A DNA stretch of 64,000 bases, taken from Cellulomonas fimi. GTDB taxonomy: Bacteria; Actinomycetota; Actinomycetes; Actinomycetales; Cellulomonadaceae. Both the position numbers and the translations under genes were made by a program. Location: assembly GCF_028527925.1 (NCBI RefSeq), contig NZ_JAPESW010000012.1, positions 35,774 to 99,773 on the forward strand, given 5' to 3'. Under the pieces are notes generated by a model. The model ran no database searches. It saw only the letters and a program-made list of their open reading frames with translations, and was not told the DNA's origin. Shown here in pieces: positions 1 through 10,048 of this stretch (positions are counted from its first letter, which is position 1; every line of letters starts with the position of its first letter).

Positions 1-495
1 GCCGTCGGGCACCCGCTCGACCTCGTGAACTCGGGCGGGTCGGGCTCGGTCGAGACCAGCGTCTCCGACGGGACCGTCACCGAGGTCACCGCAGGCTCCG
101 GGCTGTTCGTCCCGACGCTCTTCGACCGGTACCGCGCGTTCGAGCCGCGCCCGGCGGCGTTCTTCGGCCTCGACGTCGTCCGGGTGCCCGGACCGGGCTG
201 GGCGACCGTCTTCGGCGGCGGGTACGTCGCGTCCGGCCCGGCCGTGAGGACGCGGCTCCCGCGCCCGGTGTGGCCCGGCGGGCTCGCGCTCACCGGCCGC
301 GAGGGCGCCGGCGAGGTGCAGACGCCGCTGCGGCTCTCGTCGGGCGCCGACCTGCGCGTCGGTGACCGCGTGTGGTTCCGGCACGCCAAGGCCGGCGAGG
401 TCATGGAGCGGTTCGCCGACGTGCACCTCGTGCGCGGCACCTCCGTCGAGGCGACCGTGCCGACGTACCGGGGCGAGGGCCGCACCTTCGGCTGA
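1..495 (+). CDS. amino-acid deaminase/aldolase (D-threonine aldolase-like), C-terminal part
   Basis: The gene begins upstream of the window, and only the last 164 codons are present. The segment NSGGSGSVE resembles the glycine-rich phosphate-binding loop of fold-III PLP enzymes of the alanine racemase/D-threonine aldolase type. The remainder (FGGGYVASG, then a beta-rich tail with [16 protein letters not shown]) matches the C-terminal D-serine dehydratase-like domain that supplies metal-binding and active-site residues. The family acts on D-amino acids or beta-hydroxy amino acids in the cytosol. The PLP lysine is not in view, so the exact substrate cannot be judged. cysS follows 80 bp downstream with its own promoter. 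Confidence 0.7.
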   Translation, partial: AVGHPLDLVNSGGSGSVETSVSDGTVTEVTAGSGLFVPTLFDRYRAFEPRPAAFFGLDVVRVPGPGWATVFGGGYVASGPAVRTRLPRPVWPGGLALTGREGAGEVQTPLRLSSGADLRVGDRVWFRHAKAGEVMERFADVHLVRGTSVEATVPTYRGEGRTFG

Positions 496-562
496 CACGG
501 CCCGGACGCGGGTCCCGGCCGTTGAGCAGCCGTGACGGCGGCGACGGCCAGGGGATGACCCG

Positions 563-568
563 TACGAT
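563..568 (+). promoter_or_regulatory. -10 element of a leaderless cysS transcript
   Basis: TACGAT lies 7 nt before the GTG at 576. This is the spacing at which transcription would begin at or next to the start codon, and no convincing Shine-Dalgarno sequence precedes that GTG. The same geometry recurs at many genes in this window. Confidence 0.55.
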
Positions 569-575
569 GACGGGC

Positions 576-2000
576 GTGACCCTGCGCCTGTTCGACACCG
601 CGACCCGCACGGTGCGCGACTTCGTCCCGCTCACCGCGGGCGAGGTCGGCATCTACCTGTGCGGCGCGACCGTCCAGGCGCCCCCGCACATCGGCCACGT
701 CCGGTCCGGCGTCGCGTTCGACGTGCTCGTGCGCTGGCTGCGCCGCACGGGCCACCGCGTGACGATGGTCCGCAACGTCACCGACATCGACGACAAGATC
801 CTGGCCAAGGCCGCCGACGCGGGTGAGCCGTGGTGGGCGTGGGCGATGGCGAACGAGCGCGCGTTCACGGCCGCGTACGACGCGCTGGGCGTGCTGCCGC
901 CGACGTACGAGCCGCGCGCGACGGGGCACGTCCCGGCCATGGTCGAGCTCGTCGACCGGCTCGTCGAGGCCGGTCATGCGTACACGACCGGTCCGGGTGA
1001 CGTGTGGTTCGACGTCCGCTCCTACCCCGAGTACGGCGCGCTCACCAACCAGCGCGTCGACGACATGGTCCCGGCCCCGGACGACGCGTCGGGCGTGACC
1101 AAGCGCGACGCGCGGGACTTCGCCCTGTGGAAGTCGCCCAAGCCGGGCGAGCCGACCAGCGCGTCGTGGGACACCCCGTGGGGACGTGCGCGGCCCGGCT
1201 GGCACCTCGAGTGCTCGGCGATGGCGCGGCGGTACCTCGGCGACGCGTTCGACATCCACGGCGGCGGACTCGACCTGCGGTTCCCGCACCACGAGAACGA
1301 GCAGGCGCAGTCGCACGCCGCGGGGTACGGGTTCGCGCAGTACTGGCTGCACAACGGCTGGGTCACGCAGGGCGGCGCGAAGATGAGCAAGTCGCTCGGC
1401 AACGGGCTGCTCGTCGACGTCGTCCTCCAGGGCGTGCGCGCCGCTGTGCTCCGGTACGCGCTCACGGCCGTGCAGTACCGCTCGATGCTCGAGTGGACCG
1501 ACGACTCGCTGCGCGAGGCCGAGGCGACCTGGGACCGGCTGGCGGGGTTCGTCGAGCGCGCGGCCGAGAAGGTCGGCGCCGCAGATCTCGACGAGGTCGC
1601 CAAGGCCGACCTGCCCGACGCGTTCGTCGCCGCGATGGACGACGACCTCAACGTGCCCGCCGCGCTCGCGGTGGTGCACGAGCACCTGCGCCTGGGCAAC
1701 GGCGCGCTCGCGTCCGGCGACCTGCAGGCGGCCCGGGCCGAGATGGTGCAGCTGCGCGCGATGCTCGACGTCCTCGGCCTCGACCCGGGCAGCCCGCAGT
1801 GGGCGGCGCGCGGCGGCGACGAGCGGTACGCGTCCGCGCTCGACGCGGTCGTCGCCGGCCAGCTCGAGGCCCGGGCGCAGGCGCGCGCCGACCGTGACTT
1901 CGCGACCGCCGACGCGATCCGCGACCGCCTCGCCGCGGCCGGCATCGTCGTCGAGGACTCGCCCACCGGGGCCCGCTGGTCCCTGCGACCCGAGGCCTGA
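576..2000 (+). CDS. cysS: cysteinyl-tRNA synthetase
   Basis: Class I aminoacyl-tRNA synthetase that charges tRNA-Cys with cysteine in the cytosol; 474 residues, the usual length. The catalytic Rossmann fold carries the HIGH-type signature [10 protein letters not shown] near residue 40 and the KMSKS loop [12 protein letters not shown] near residue 270. Zinc ligands are visible as the Cys of LCGAT, the Cys of HLECSAM, and the following His/Glu region (FPHHENE). A C-terminal helical anticodon-binding region ends with the ADAIRDRL motif typical of the family. The GTG at 576 was chosen because TACGAT sits 7 nt upstream and family members begin with TLRLxDTATR. In-frame ATGs at 555 and 567 are alternatives. 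MshC is a paralogue but is shorter and lacks this C-terminal region. Confidence 0.96.
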   Translation: MTLRLFDTATRTVRDFVPLTAGEVGIYLCGATVQAPPHIGHVRSGVAFDVLVRWLRRTGHRVTMVRNVTDIDDKILAKAADAGEPWWAWAMANERAFTAAYDALGVLPPTYEPRATGHVPAMVELVDRLVEAGHAYTTGPGDVWFDVRSYPEYGALTNQRVDDMVPAPDDASGVTKRDARDFALWKSPKPGEPTSASWDTPWGRARPGWHLECSAMARRYLGDAFDIHGGGLDLRFPHHENEQAQSHAAGYGFAQYWLHNGWVTQGGAKMSKSLGNGLLVDVVLQGVRAAVLRYALTAVQYRSMLEWTDDSLREAEATWDRLAGFVERAAEKVGAADLDEVAKADLPDAFVAAMDDDLNVPAALAVVHEHLRLGNGALASGDLQAARAEMVQLRAMLDVLGLDPGSPQWAARGGDERYASALDAVVAGQLEARAQARADRDFATADAIRDRLAAAGIVVEDSPTGARWSLRPEA

Positions 2001-2078
2001 CCCGCGGCCCGACCGGGCACCGGTCCGGGCCCGACCCGAGCACGACGCACGCATCACCAGACGTAGGAGACAGCACCC

Positions 2079-3083
2079 ATGGCCGGCAACTCCCAGCGCC
2101 GAGGCGCGACCCGCAAGCCGGGCTCGAAGAAGGGCGCGACCGTCGGCACCGGCGGGCACGGCCGCAAGTCGCTCGAGGGCAAGGGGCCGACGCCGAAGGC
2201 CGAGGACCGCCCGTACCACACGGCGTACAAGAAGAAGGTCGCCGCCGAGAAGCGCGCGGTCGCGGGGCAGGGCCGGTCCGGCCAGCGGTCCGCGTCCGCG
2301 TCGCGCAGCGCGGCCGGGGGGCGCGGCGGTCGCACGTCGTCGACGCACGAGATCGTGTCCGGGCGGAACTCGGTCGTCGAGGCGCTGCGCGCCGGCATCC
2401 CGGTCTCGACCGTCTACCTCGCCGCGCGCCTCGAGGCCGACGACCGCACGCGCGAGATCGTCTCGACGGCCGCCGAGGCCGGCTACCCGCTGCTCGAGGT
2501 CAGCCGCACCGAGCTCGACCGGCTCACCGACGGCTCCGTGCACCAGGGCGTCGCCATCCAGGTGCCCCCGTACGCGTACGCCGACGACGAGGACCTGCTC
2601 GACGCCGCCGAGGCGTCCGAGCAGCCGGCGCTCGTCGTCGCGCTCGACGGCGTGACCGACCCGCGCAACCTCGGCGCGGTGCTGCGGTCCGCCGGGGCGT
2701 TCGGCGCGCACGGCGTGCTCGTGCCCGAGCGTCGCGCCGCGGGCGTCACCGCGTCGGCGTGGAAGGTGTCCGCGGGGGCCGCGGCGCGTGTCCCCGTCGC
2801 GCGCGTGAAGAACCTCGTGCGGACGCTGCAGGCGTACCGGGAGGCCGGCGTGTTCGTCGTCGGGCTCGACGGCGGCGGCGACGTCGCGATCGGCGACGTC
2901 GCGTTCGCCGAGGACCCGCTCGTGCTCGTCGTCGGCTCGGAGGGCAAGGGCCTGTCGCGCCTGGTGCGCGAGCAGTGCGACGCGATCGCGTCCATCCCGA
3001 TCGCGTCAGCCGTCGAGTCGCTCAACGCGGGTGTCGCCGCGGGCATCGCGCTCTACGAGGTCGCCCGCCGCCGCGCCTCCTGA
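2079..3083 (+). CDS. rlmB: 23S rRNA (guanosine-2'-O)-methyltransferase RlmB, SpoU/TrmH family
   Basis: SPOUT-class methyltransferase of 334 residues. It is expected to methylate the 2'-O of G2251 (E. coli numbering) in the 23S rRNA P-loop using SAM. The first 80 or so residues are a lysine/arginine-rich extension usual in actinobacterial members. The SpoU substrate-binding domain starts at GRNSVVEALRAG near residue 93. The trefoil-knot catalytic domain contains the family motifs DGVTDPRNLGAVLRSA, VGSEGKGLS and SIPIASAVESLNAGVA, including the motif 1 Asn/Arg and motif 3 Asn. GTAGGAG lies about 10 nt before the ATG. The gene sits 78 bp behind cysS, a pairing common in actinomycetes, and is probably partly co-transcribed with it. 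Confidence 0.93.
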   Translation: MAGNSQRRGATRKPGSKKGATVGTGGHGRKSLEGKGPTPKAEDRPYHTAYKKKVAAEKRAVAGQGRSGQRSASASRSAAGGRGGRTSSTHEIVSGRNSVVEALRAGIPVSTVYLAARLEADDRTREIVSTAAEAGYPLLEVSRTELDRLTDGSVHQGVAIQVPPYAYADDEDLLDAAEASEQPALVVALDGVTDPRNLGAVLRSAGAFGAHGVLVPERRAAGVTASAWKVSAGAAARVPVARVKNLVRTLQAYREAGVFVVGLDGGGDVAIGDVAFAEDPLVLVVGSEGKGLSRLVREQCDAIASIPIASAVESLNAGVAAGIALYEVARRRAS

Positions 3084-3116
3084 CGCGGCCTGCTCGACCT
3101 CAGCGGCCCGCCTCGC

Positions 3117-4403
3117 TCACCCGAGGAGCTGGTCGTCCTCGACCTGGGGGAACATGTCGGTGTCGCGGATGTCGCCCGACTGCACGCCCAGGATCGCGTC
3201 CTCGTCGGGGCGCGTCGGCAGGATGTTCTTCACGTAGCTCTTGACGACCTCGGGCATCGGCACGTCGCGCCCGTGCTGCTGCGACAGGTACCACCGGTGG
3301 TCGAGCAGCTCGTGGAACACCTGCGCGGGCTCGAGCTTGTGCCGCAGGTCCCGCGGGACGGCGCGCACGGCGGGCTCGAACACCTCGGTGAGCCAGTCGT
3401 GCGCGACGAACGCCTCGTCCTCACGCTGCCGGTCCGTCGCGGCCCGGTACTCGTCGAGGTCGTTGAGCAGGCGACGGGCCTGGTTCTCCTGCACGTCGAG
3501 GCCGGTCAGGCGCATGAGGCGGCGCGAGTGGTGGCCCGCGTCGACGACCTTCGGCTGGATCTGCACGGTCGTGCCGCCGACGTCGGTCGTGATGTCGAGC
3601 TCGCCGACGTCGAACCCGAGGTCGTTGAGGCGGTCGATGCGCGCCTGCACGCGCCACCGCTCGCCGTAGCCGAACGACTCGGTCTCGGTGAGCGCGCGCC
3701 ACAGCTCGCGGTACCGCTCGGCGAGCGCGTTGCCGATCGCGACGGCGTCGACGTCCTCCTCGAGGAACTCGCCGGCCTGCAGGTCCATGAGCTCGCCGAT
3801 GATGTTGACCCGAGCGACCTCGAGGTCGTACTCGCGCTGACCCGTCGTCAGGGTGTCGTGCAGGTCGCCCGTCTCGGCGTCGACGAGGTACGCGGCGAAC
3901 GTCTCCGCGTCGCGGCGGAACAGGGTGTTCGACAGCGACACGTCACCCCAGTAGAAGCCCGCCAGGTGCAGGCGGACGAGCAGCACGGCGAGCGCGTCGA
4001 TGAGCCGCGTCGCGGTGTCGGGGCGCAGCGACTGGCTGAACAGCGCGCGGTACGGCAGCGAGAACTGCAGGTGCTCGGTGATGAGCACGGCCTCGAGCGG
4101 CTCGCCGTCGGGGTCACGACGGCCGGTGATGACGCCGACGGGCACGACGCTGGGCACGTCGATGCGGTCGAGCTGGCGCAGCAGCTCGTACTCGCGGTAG
4201 GCGACCGTCTCGCCGATCTCCTTGACCGCGATGACCCGGCCCGACAGCCGCACGAACCGCACGATGTGGCGTGAGATGCCGCGGGGGAGCGCGGCCAGCG
4301 TCTCGGCCGGCCAGTCCTCCAGGGGCACCTGCCACGGCAGGTCGAGGAGCGCGGGGTCCGGGTTGGCCGCGGTGATCTGCAGGCGCTGCGGCGTCGGGCT
4401 CAT
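3117..4403 (-). CDS. DUF4032 protein, kinase-like fold
   Basis: A 428-residue cytosolic protein of the DUF4032 family, which carries a lipopolysaccharide-kinase-like (protein-kinase-fold) region. Features fitting that fold are VIAVKEIGE near residue 60 (candidate ATP-binding Lys), a helical segment LLVRLHLAGFYWGDVSLSNT near residue 145 resembling a catalytic loop (HxxGxxxGDxxxxN), and VDAETGDLHD where the metal-binding loop would sit. The C-terminal half is the DUF4032-specific part. No substrate is established and I do not assign one. The gene converges on rlmB with 33 bp between them. AGAGGA lies 8 nt before the ATG. Function is inferred only from family membership. Confidence 0.8.
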   Translation of the reverse strand: MSPTPQRLQITAANPDPALLDLPWQVPLEDWPAETLAALPRGISRHIVRFVRLSGRVIAVKEIGETVAYREYELLRQLDRIDVPSVVPVGVITGRRDPDGEPLEAVLITEHLQFSLPYRALFSQSLRPDTATRLIDALAVLLVRLHLAGFYWGDVSLSNTLFRRDAETFAAYLVDAETGDLHDTLTTGQREYDLEVARVNIIGELMDLQAGEFLEEDVDAVAIGNALAERYRELWRALTETESFGYGERWRVQARIDRLNDLGFDVGELDITTDVGGTTVQIQPKVVDAGHHSRRLMRLTGLDVQENQARRLLNDLDEYRAATDRQREDEAFVAHDWLTEVFEPAVRAVPRDLRHKLEPAQVFHELLDHRWYLSQQHGRDVPMPEVVKSYVKNILPTRPDEDAILGVQSGDIRDTDMFPQVEDDQLLG

Positions 4404-4505
4404 GCCCCGATCCTCTCAGAGTGGTCCGACGGGGCGACCCCGCGGACGGGCACCGATGTCGGGGAGGTGCTGTGGTCGACCCGCACAAGCCGTGCGGTGG
4501 AAAGC

Positions 4506-4545
4506 CCGACGGGCGGGCCCGGCCGGAGCCGGACCCGCCCGTCGG
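4506..4545 (-). terminator. hairpin terminator behind the msiK-type gene
   Basis: A 12-bp perfect stem (4506-4517 with 4534-4545, arm CCGACGGGCGGG) lies just past the stop codon of the minus-strand ABC ATPase. It lacks a T-run, as is usual in GC-rich actinomycetes. Confidence 0.6.
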
Positions 4546-4563
4546 CGGTGCTGCAGGGAGCGA

Positions 4564-5691
<1,128 letters not shown>

Positions 5692-5768
5692 GTCTGATCC
5701 GTTCCCTTCACCGGCAGGTACGTGCCGGACGATCCGTTGTGGAGGGTGTCAGAGTGTCTTCGCTGACA

Positions 5769-5803
5769 CGGACCGAGGGGGGCGAAGGCCCGTCCTCGGT
5801 CCG
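5769..5803 (-). promoter_or_regulatory. inverted repeat in the msiK upstream region
   Basis: A perfect 10-bp inverted repeat, CGGACCGAGG (5769-5778) and CCTCGGTCCG (5794-5803), is separated by 15 nt, about 80-110 nt upstream of the msiK start. It could be an operator or an RNA leader hairpin. A CATGAT hexamer on the minus strand near 5810 is a possible -10. Confidence 0.4.
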
Positions 5804-5875
5804 AGGTCATCATGCCACACACGTGACCTGCGTCTCGTCGGCCGGGGCAACCGTCACCGCGACCGGCGCGCACGC

Positions 5876-5900
5876 GCGCGGGGGTCTCAGGGGCCCGCGC
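5876..5900 (-). terminator. possible terminator behind the beta-propeller gene
   Basis: A 7-bp GC stem (GCGCGGG with CCCGCGC, 11-nt loop) lies immediately downstream of the minus-strand stop codon at 5911. Short, with no T-run. Confidence 0.35.
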
Positions 5901-5910
5901 GGAGCGCCGG

Positions 5911-7614
5911 TCAGCCGAGCACCGCGACCGACCCGTCGGTGCGCAGCGCGTACATCCGCGGCACCTGCCACCCCACCCGTAGGCTCGTCCCCGCCTCGAG
6001 CGCCTCGCCCGTGAGGTCCGCGCGCCACGCGCGGCCGCCGTCCGCGGTCGCGTACGCCTCGACCACCGGTCCCGGACCCCGCAGCAGCAGCCAGCGGCCG
6101 TCCGTGGCGATCTCGTCCACCGTGCGGGCGAGCGGTGTCGTCCACACCACGCGGCCCGTCCGGGCGTCGATCGCGGCGAGACCGTCCGACCCCACGACGT
6201 ACAGGTGCTCGTCGAGCAGGACCGCCGACGTCGCCTCCAGGCCCGTCACGCGCCACCGCAGGTCGCCCGACGACGCGTCCCGCGCGGAGACCGACGCGAC
6301 CACGCCCGACGGTCCGACGTCGCGCGTCGCGAACAGCACCGCGCCCGGCGCCGAGCCGTCGTCGACCGTGAGCCACAGGGGTGTCGCGTCGACCGTCGCG
6401 CGCGTGCCGTCGGGGCGCAGGAGCCGTGACTGCGGCCGCCCGTCCTCCGACCAGGTCGAGTGCACGACCGCGCCGCCGCGCGCGAGCTCCGGCCACCACC
6501 CCGGTTCGAGCCGGTCCCGGCGCAGGAGCGCGCCGTCCGCGTCGAGCAGCCACGACGACGACCCGACGGCGAGCAGCACCCGGTCGCCGCGCGCGTCGAG
6601 CGACGCGAACGACGACGACCACACGTCGGTCGGCTGCGTGACGCGCGGGGCGGGGATCCGGGGCGTCGTCCACGTCCACAGCGCGTCGCGGGTCGCGGGG
6701 TCGGTCGCGGTGACGCGCCACCGGGTCGAGTCCTCCTGCTCGTCGACGCGGGTCGCGGTGAGGAACCGGCCGTCCAGCACCGTGAACGCGGTGTCGCCCG
6801 GCAGCCGCCGGGTGGACAGGACCGTGCCGTCGCGCGCGTCGAGGAACCACAGCGACACGTCGGGTGCGGGGCCGATGTCCGAGCCAGGCTGCTGCGCGAG
6901 GCACGCGACGACGGGCGGTCGCGCACCCTGCGGCCGGGCGGGCGCGTCCTCGGCGGCTGCACCCGCGGTCGTGCAGACCGTCCACGTCGCGGGGCTCGCC
7001 GCGTCGAGCGTCATGAGAGGCGTCGGCAGGTCGAGGTCGCGCGTCCAGCGCAGCGCGCCGGTGCGCTCGTCGAGCGCGCGCACCTGGACCTGTGCCGCCG
7101 GCAGCGGCGCGACGCCCACGACGAGGCCCGCGACGAGGACGCCCGACTCCACGACGCGCGCGTCCTCGGCGCCTGCGGCCCAGCGCACCGCGAGCCCGGG
7201 GTCGACGGGACGCAGCACCCCGCGGACGTCGGCGAGCGCGTCGACCCTGGCCCGCTCGCGCGCGTCGAGCAGCGCCTGCGCGCCGACGAGCAGCGCGGCG
7301 ACGGCGACCACCGCGGGGACGAGGACGCGCAGGTGCCGGCGGACCCAACCGCGCGCGGCGGCCGCGGGGTCGCGGGGGTCGCCGGACGCTCCCGCGGCGA
7401 CGTCCGGCGCCGCAGCGCTCGCGGTGTCCGGCGCCGCCGGGTCGTCGGGGTCGGCCGGTCCTCCCGGCGCGTGGGGTGCTGCGGCCGCGGCCGGGCGGGT
7501 CCCGCGCCGACGGGGTGCGTCGCCGCGCGCACCGGTCCGCCGGCCGGGCGTGACCGGTCCGTCGTCGTGCTCATCGACCTCGACGAGGTGCACGTCCTGC
7601 ATGCGGCCGGACAT
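5911..7614 (-). CDS. membrane-anchored PQQ-like beta-propeller protein
   Basis: A 567-residue protein with an acidic, proline-rich cytosolic N-terminus of about 100 residues. One transmembrane helix follows (VLVPAVVAVAALLVGAQALL), then a large extracytoplasmic region. That region repeats propeller-type blades, recognisable as DARTGRVVWTTPL, DERTGALRWTRDL, DASSGDLRWRVTG and YVVGSDGLAAIDAR. These resemble PQQ/quinoprotein or BamB-like repeats, but no cofactor-binding signature is recognisable. It is probably a surface-facing scaffold or sensor; the function is unknown. The ATG lies 6 nt after TACCGT (7621-7626), a leaderless arrangement. It is followed upstream by otsB in the same direction. 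Confidence 0.75.
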   Translation of the reverse strand: MSGRMQDVHLVEVDEHDDGPVTPGRRTGARGDAPRRRGTRPAAAAAPHAPGGPADPDDPAAPDTASAAAPDVAAGASGDPRDPAAAARGWVRRHLRVLVPAVVAVAALLVGAQALLDARERARVDALADVRGVLRPVDPGLAVRWAAGAEDARVVESGVLVAGLVVGVAPLPAAQVQVRALDERTGALRWTRDLDLPTPLMTLDAASPATWTVCTTAGAAAEDAPARPQGARPPVVACLAQQPGSDIGPAPDVSLWFLDARDGTVLSTRRLPGDTAFTVLDGRFLTATRVDEQEDSTRWRVTATDPATRDALWTWTTPRIPAPRVTQPTDVWSSSFASLDARGDRVLLAVGSSSWLLDADGALLRRDRLEPGWWPELARGGAVVHSTWSEDGRPQSRLLRPDGTRATVDATPLWLTVDDGSAPGAVLFATRDVGPSGVVASVSARDASSGDLRWRVTGLEATSAVLLDEHLYVVGSDGLAAIDARTGRVVWTTPLARTVDEIATDGRWLLLRGPGPVVEAYATADGGRAWRADLTGEALEAGTSLRVGWQVPRMYALRTDGSVAVLG

Positions 7615-7677
7615 CTCGTCACGGTAACCCCGGGTCCGCGCGGGCGCGGGCGGAGAGCGGGTGAGGCCGCGGGACGG

Positions 7678-8475
7678 TCAGGCGTGCAGCTGCGCCGCGA
7701 GGTCCGCGAGCACCGCGACCGCGGCGTGCGGGTCGTCGACGCGGAACCGCGCGCGCGTGTCGCCCGGACCGACCTTCACGGTGACGTCGCCGTCGGCGAG
7801 CGCGGCGAACGCGTGCTCGTCGGTCACGTCGTCGCCCGCGTACAGGACGACCGGCGCACCGAGCTCGTCGCGCAGCGCGGTCAGCGCCTCGCCCTTGCTC
7901 GCGCGCAGCACGGAGATCTCGACGACGTCCTTGCCGTGCAGGACCCCCGACCCGAGCCGCTCGCCGAGCGCGATCGCCTCGGTCTCGGCGGGCTCGGCCA
8001 CGTCGGGCTCGGCGAGCCGGGTGTGCACGACGACCGCGGTCGGCTTGGTCTCGACCCAGACGCCGTCGCGACCGCGCGCGACCTGAGCGGCCTCCGCGCC
8101 GAGCGCGGCGAGCCGGTCCGCCTGCTCGTCGGTGAGCTGCACGACGTCCCGGTCGAGGCCGTAGCGCGTGACGCGCGCCCGCTCCGCGCCGTGGCTCCCG
8201 ACCAGGTACGTGCCGGGCGGGACCTCGGCGAGTGCGTGCAGGTCGTTCATCGCGCGGCCGGACACGAGCGCGAGCGCGACGCCCTCGGCGGCGGCCAGCC
8301 GCGTGAGCGCGTCGACGCCGTCGGGCAGGATGCGCGACGCCTGCGGGTCGTCCTGGAGGGGCGCGAGCGTGCCGTCGAAGTCGAGCGCGACGAGCAGCGG
8401 GCGGGACGCGGGGTCGGCGACGAGGTCGGCGAGCGTGTCCCGCAGGGCCGCGGCGCCCGCGGGGGCGTCAGACAT
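7678..8475 (-). CDS. otsB: trehalose-6-phosphate phosphatase
   Basis: HAD-superfamily phosphatase of 265 residues that removes phosphate from trehalose 6-phosphate, the last step of OtsA/OtsB trehalose synthesis. The HAD motif I nucleophile is in LDFDGTLAPL near residue 32, motif II is the VSGR segment near residue 72, and the C-terminal metal-binding motif IV is YAGDDVTDEHAF. The cap-domain segment GSHGAERARV is also typical. The start codon overlaps the 3' end of otsA by 8 bp, so the two are translationally coupled. Trehalose is a common compatible solute and reserve in these bacteria. Confidence 0.95.
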   Translation of the reverse strand: MSDAPAGAAALRDTLADLVADPASRPLLVALDFDGTLAPLQDDPQASRILPDGVDALTRLAAAEGVALALVSGRAMNDLHALAEVPPGTYLVGSHGAERARVTRYGLDRDVVQLTDEQADRLAALGAEAAQVARGRDGVWVETKPTAVVVHTRLAEPDVAEPAETEAIALGERLGSGVLHGKDVVEISVLRASKGEALTALRDELGAPVVLYAGDDVTDEHAFAALADGDVTVKVGPGDTRARFRVDDPHAAVAVLADLAAQLHA

Positions 8476-9907
8476 GGTCCGTCCGGGCGGGGATCGCCGT
8501 CAGCACCGCGAGGAACTCCTTCGACCAGGCGGTCACGTCGTGACCGAGCACGCGGCGACGCAGGCGGCGCATGCGCTTGCGCGCCTCCCGCTGGTCCATG
8601 TGCACGGCGTACGTGATCGCGTCCTTCATGCCGTCGATGTCGTGCGGGTTCACCAGGACCGCGCCCTGCAGCTCGTCGGCGGCGCCCGTGAACTCCGACA
8701 GGACGAGCGCGCCGCGGTCGTCCGAGCGCGCCGCGACGTACTCCTTCGCGACGAGGTTCATCCCGTCGCGCAGCGCGGTCACGAGCATGACGTCGGCCGC
8801 GAGGTACAGGGCCGCCATCTCCTCCATCGGGAACGACTGGTGCAGGTACTGCACCGGCGCGTGCCCGACCTGGCCGAAGTCGCCGTTGATGCGTCCGACG
8901 AGCAGCTCGACCTCGTCGCGCAGCTGCTGGTACGCGCCGACGTTCTCGCGGCTCGGGCTCGCGACCTGCACGAGCGTCGTCGTGCTGGGCGACAGGCGGC
9001 CGTCCTCGAGGAGCTCGCCGTACGCCTTGATGCGGTGCCGGATGCCCTTGGTGTAGTCGAGCCGGTCGACGCCGAGGAGCAGCACCTCCGGGTCGCCCAG
9101 CTCGTGCCGGATCTGCTTGGCGCGCATCTGCACGTCGTGGCTGCGTGCCAGGTCGTCGAACGCGTGCGAGTCGATCGAGATCGGGAACGCCGCGGCCCGC
9201 ACGTGCCGGTCGACGCGGCCGTGCTTCATGAGCGTGACGACCTGGCCGCGCGTCGTGAGGTCCGTCAGGCGCCGCACGATCCGCACGAAGTTCGCCGCGT
9301 CCCCGGCGCGCTGGAAGCCGACCAGGTCCGCACCGAGCAGGCCCTCGACGACCTGGCGGCGCCACGGGAGCTGCGCGAAGATCTCCAGCGGCGGGAACGG
9401 GATGTGGTGGAAGTAGCCGATCCGCAGGTCGGGGCGCAGCTCGCGCAGCATCTTCGGGACGAGCTGCAGCTGGTAGTCGTGCACCCACACCGTCGCGCCC
9501 TTCGACGCGGCCTTGGCGGCCGCCTCGGCGAACCGCTTGTTGACGCGCTGGTAGGCGTCCCACCACTGCCGGTGGAACGTCGGCGGCGCGATCACGTCGT
9601 GGTAGAGCGGCCACAGGGTGTCGTTGGCGAACCCCTCGTAGTACCGCTCGACGTCGGCCTGGCTCAGCGTCACGGGGACGAGCTGCGTGCCGTCCACCTC
9701 GAACGGCTCGAGCTCGAGGTCGGGTGAGCCGCCCCAGCCGATCCAGGCACCGTCGGCGCCCGCCATCACGGGCGCCAGGGCGGTCACGAGACCGCCGGGG
9801 GAGCGGGTCCAGGTCGGCTCGCCGTCGTCGCCCAGCGCGACGTCGACGGGGAGACGGTTCGCGACGACGAGCAGGTCGTAGCCGGCGTCGTGCACGTCGG
9901 AAGGCAA
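8468..9907 (-). CDS. otsA: alpha,alpha-trehalose-phosphate synthase (UDP-forming), GT20
   Basis: Glycosyltransferase family 20 enzyme joining UDP-glucose and glucose 6-phosphate to trehalose 6-phosphate. Family landmarks are LLVVANRLPVDV at the N-terminus, GWGGSPD, WPLYHDV, VWVHDYQLQLVP, IGYFHHIPFP, LGVDRLDYTKGI and LRDGMNLVAKEYVA. Start choice: GAGGAG (9917-9922) is immediately followed by TTG at 9916, too close to serve it, but lies 9 nt before the in-frame TTG at 9907, so I prefer 9907 (479 residues). On the minus strand TAGGGT near 9940 is a candidate -10. The gene diverges from the protein kinase gene at 10049 and is coupled to otsB. Confidence 0.93.
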   Translation of the reverse strand: MPSDVHDAGYDLLVVANRLPVDVALGDDGEPTWTRSPGGLVTALAPVMAGADGAWIGWGGSPDLELEPFEVDGTQLVPVTLSQADVERYYEGFANDTLWPLYHDVIAPPTFHRQWWDAYQRVNKRFAEAAAKAASKGATVWVHDYQLQLVPKMLRELRPDLRIGYFHHIPFPPLEIFAQLPWRRQVVEGLLGADLVGFQRAGDAANFVRIVRRLTDLTTRGQVVTLMKHGRVDRHVRAAAFPISIDSHAFDDLARSHDVQMRAKQIRHELGDPEVLLLGVDRLDYTKGIRHRIKAYGELLEDGRLSPSTTTLVQVASPSRENVGAYQQLRDEVELLVGRINGDFGQVGHAPVQYLHQSFPMEEMAALYLAADVMLVTALRDGMNLVAKEYVAARSDDRGALVLSEFTGAADELQGAVLVNPHDIDGMKDAITYAVHMDQREARKRMRRLRRRVLGHDVTAWSKEFLAVLTAIPARTDHV

Positions 9908-10035
9908 CGCGATCAACTCCTCGGGTCTGCGTCGACCCTAGCCGTCCGACCAGGTGAGCGCCCCTGGTCACGGACGGACGCGACGCGCGTCACACGTCAC
10001 CCGCGCGTTGGGGGACGCCCGTCCGCGCCGCGGGC

Positions 10036-10041
10036 TAGGTT
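10036..10041 (+). promoter_or_regulatory. -10 element of leaderless kinase transcript
   Basis: TAGGTT lies 7 nt upstream of the ATG at 10049, with no Shine-Dalgarno sequence between. It shares a 140-bp divergent region with the otsA promoter. Confidence 0.5.
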
Positions 10042-10048
10042 GCGGGGC

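Noticed and set aside
9917..10048. Upstream extension of the kinase gene into the otsA-kinase intergenic region
   Set aside because: The frame is open but Arg-rich, overlaps the otsA start region, and a -10 hexamer lies 7 nt before the ATG at 10049.
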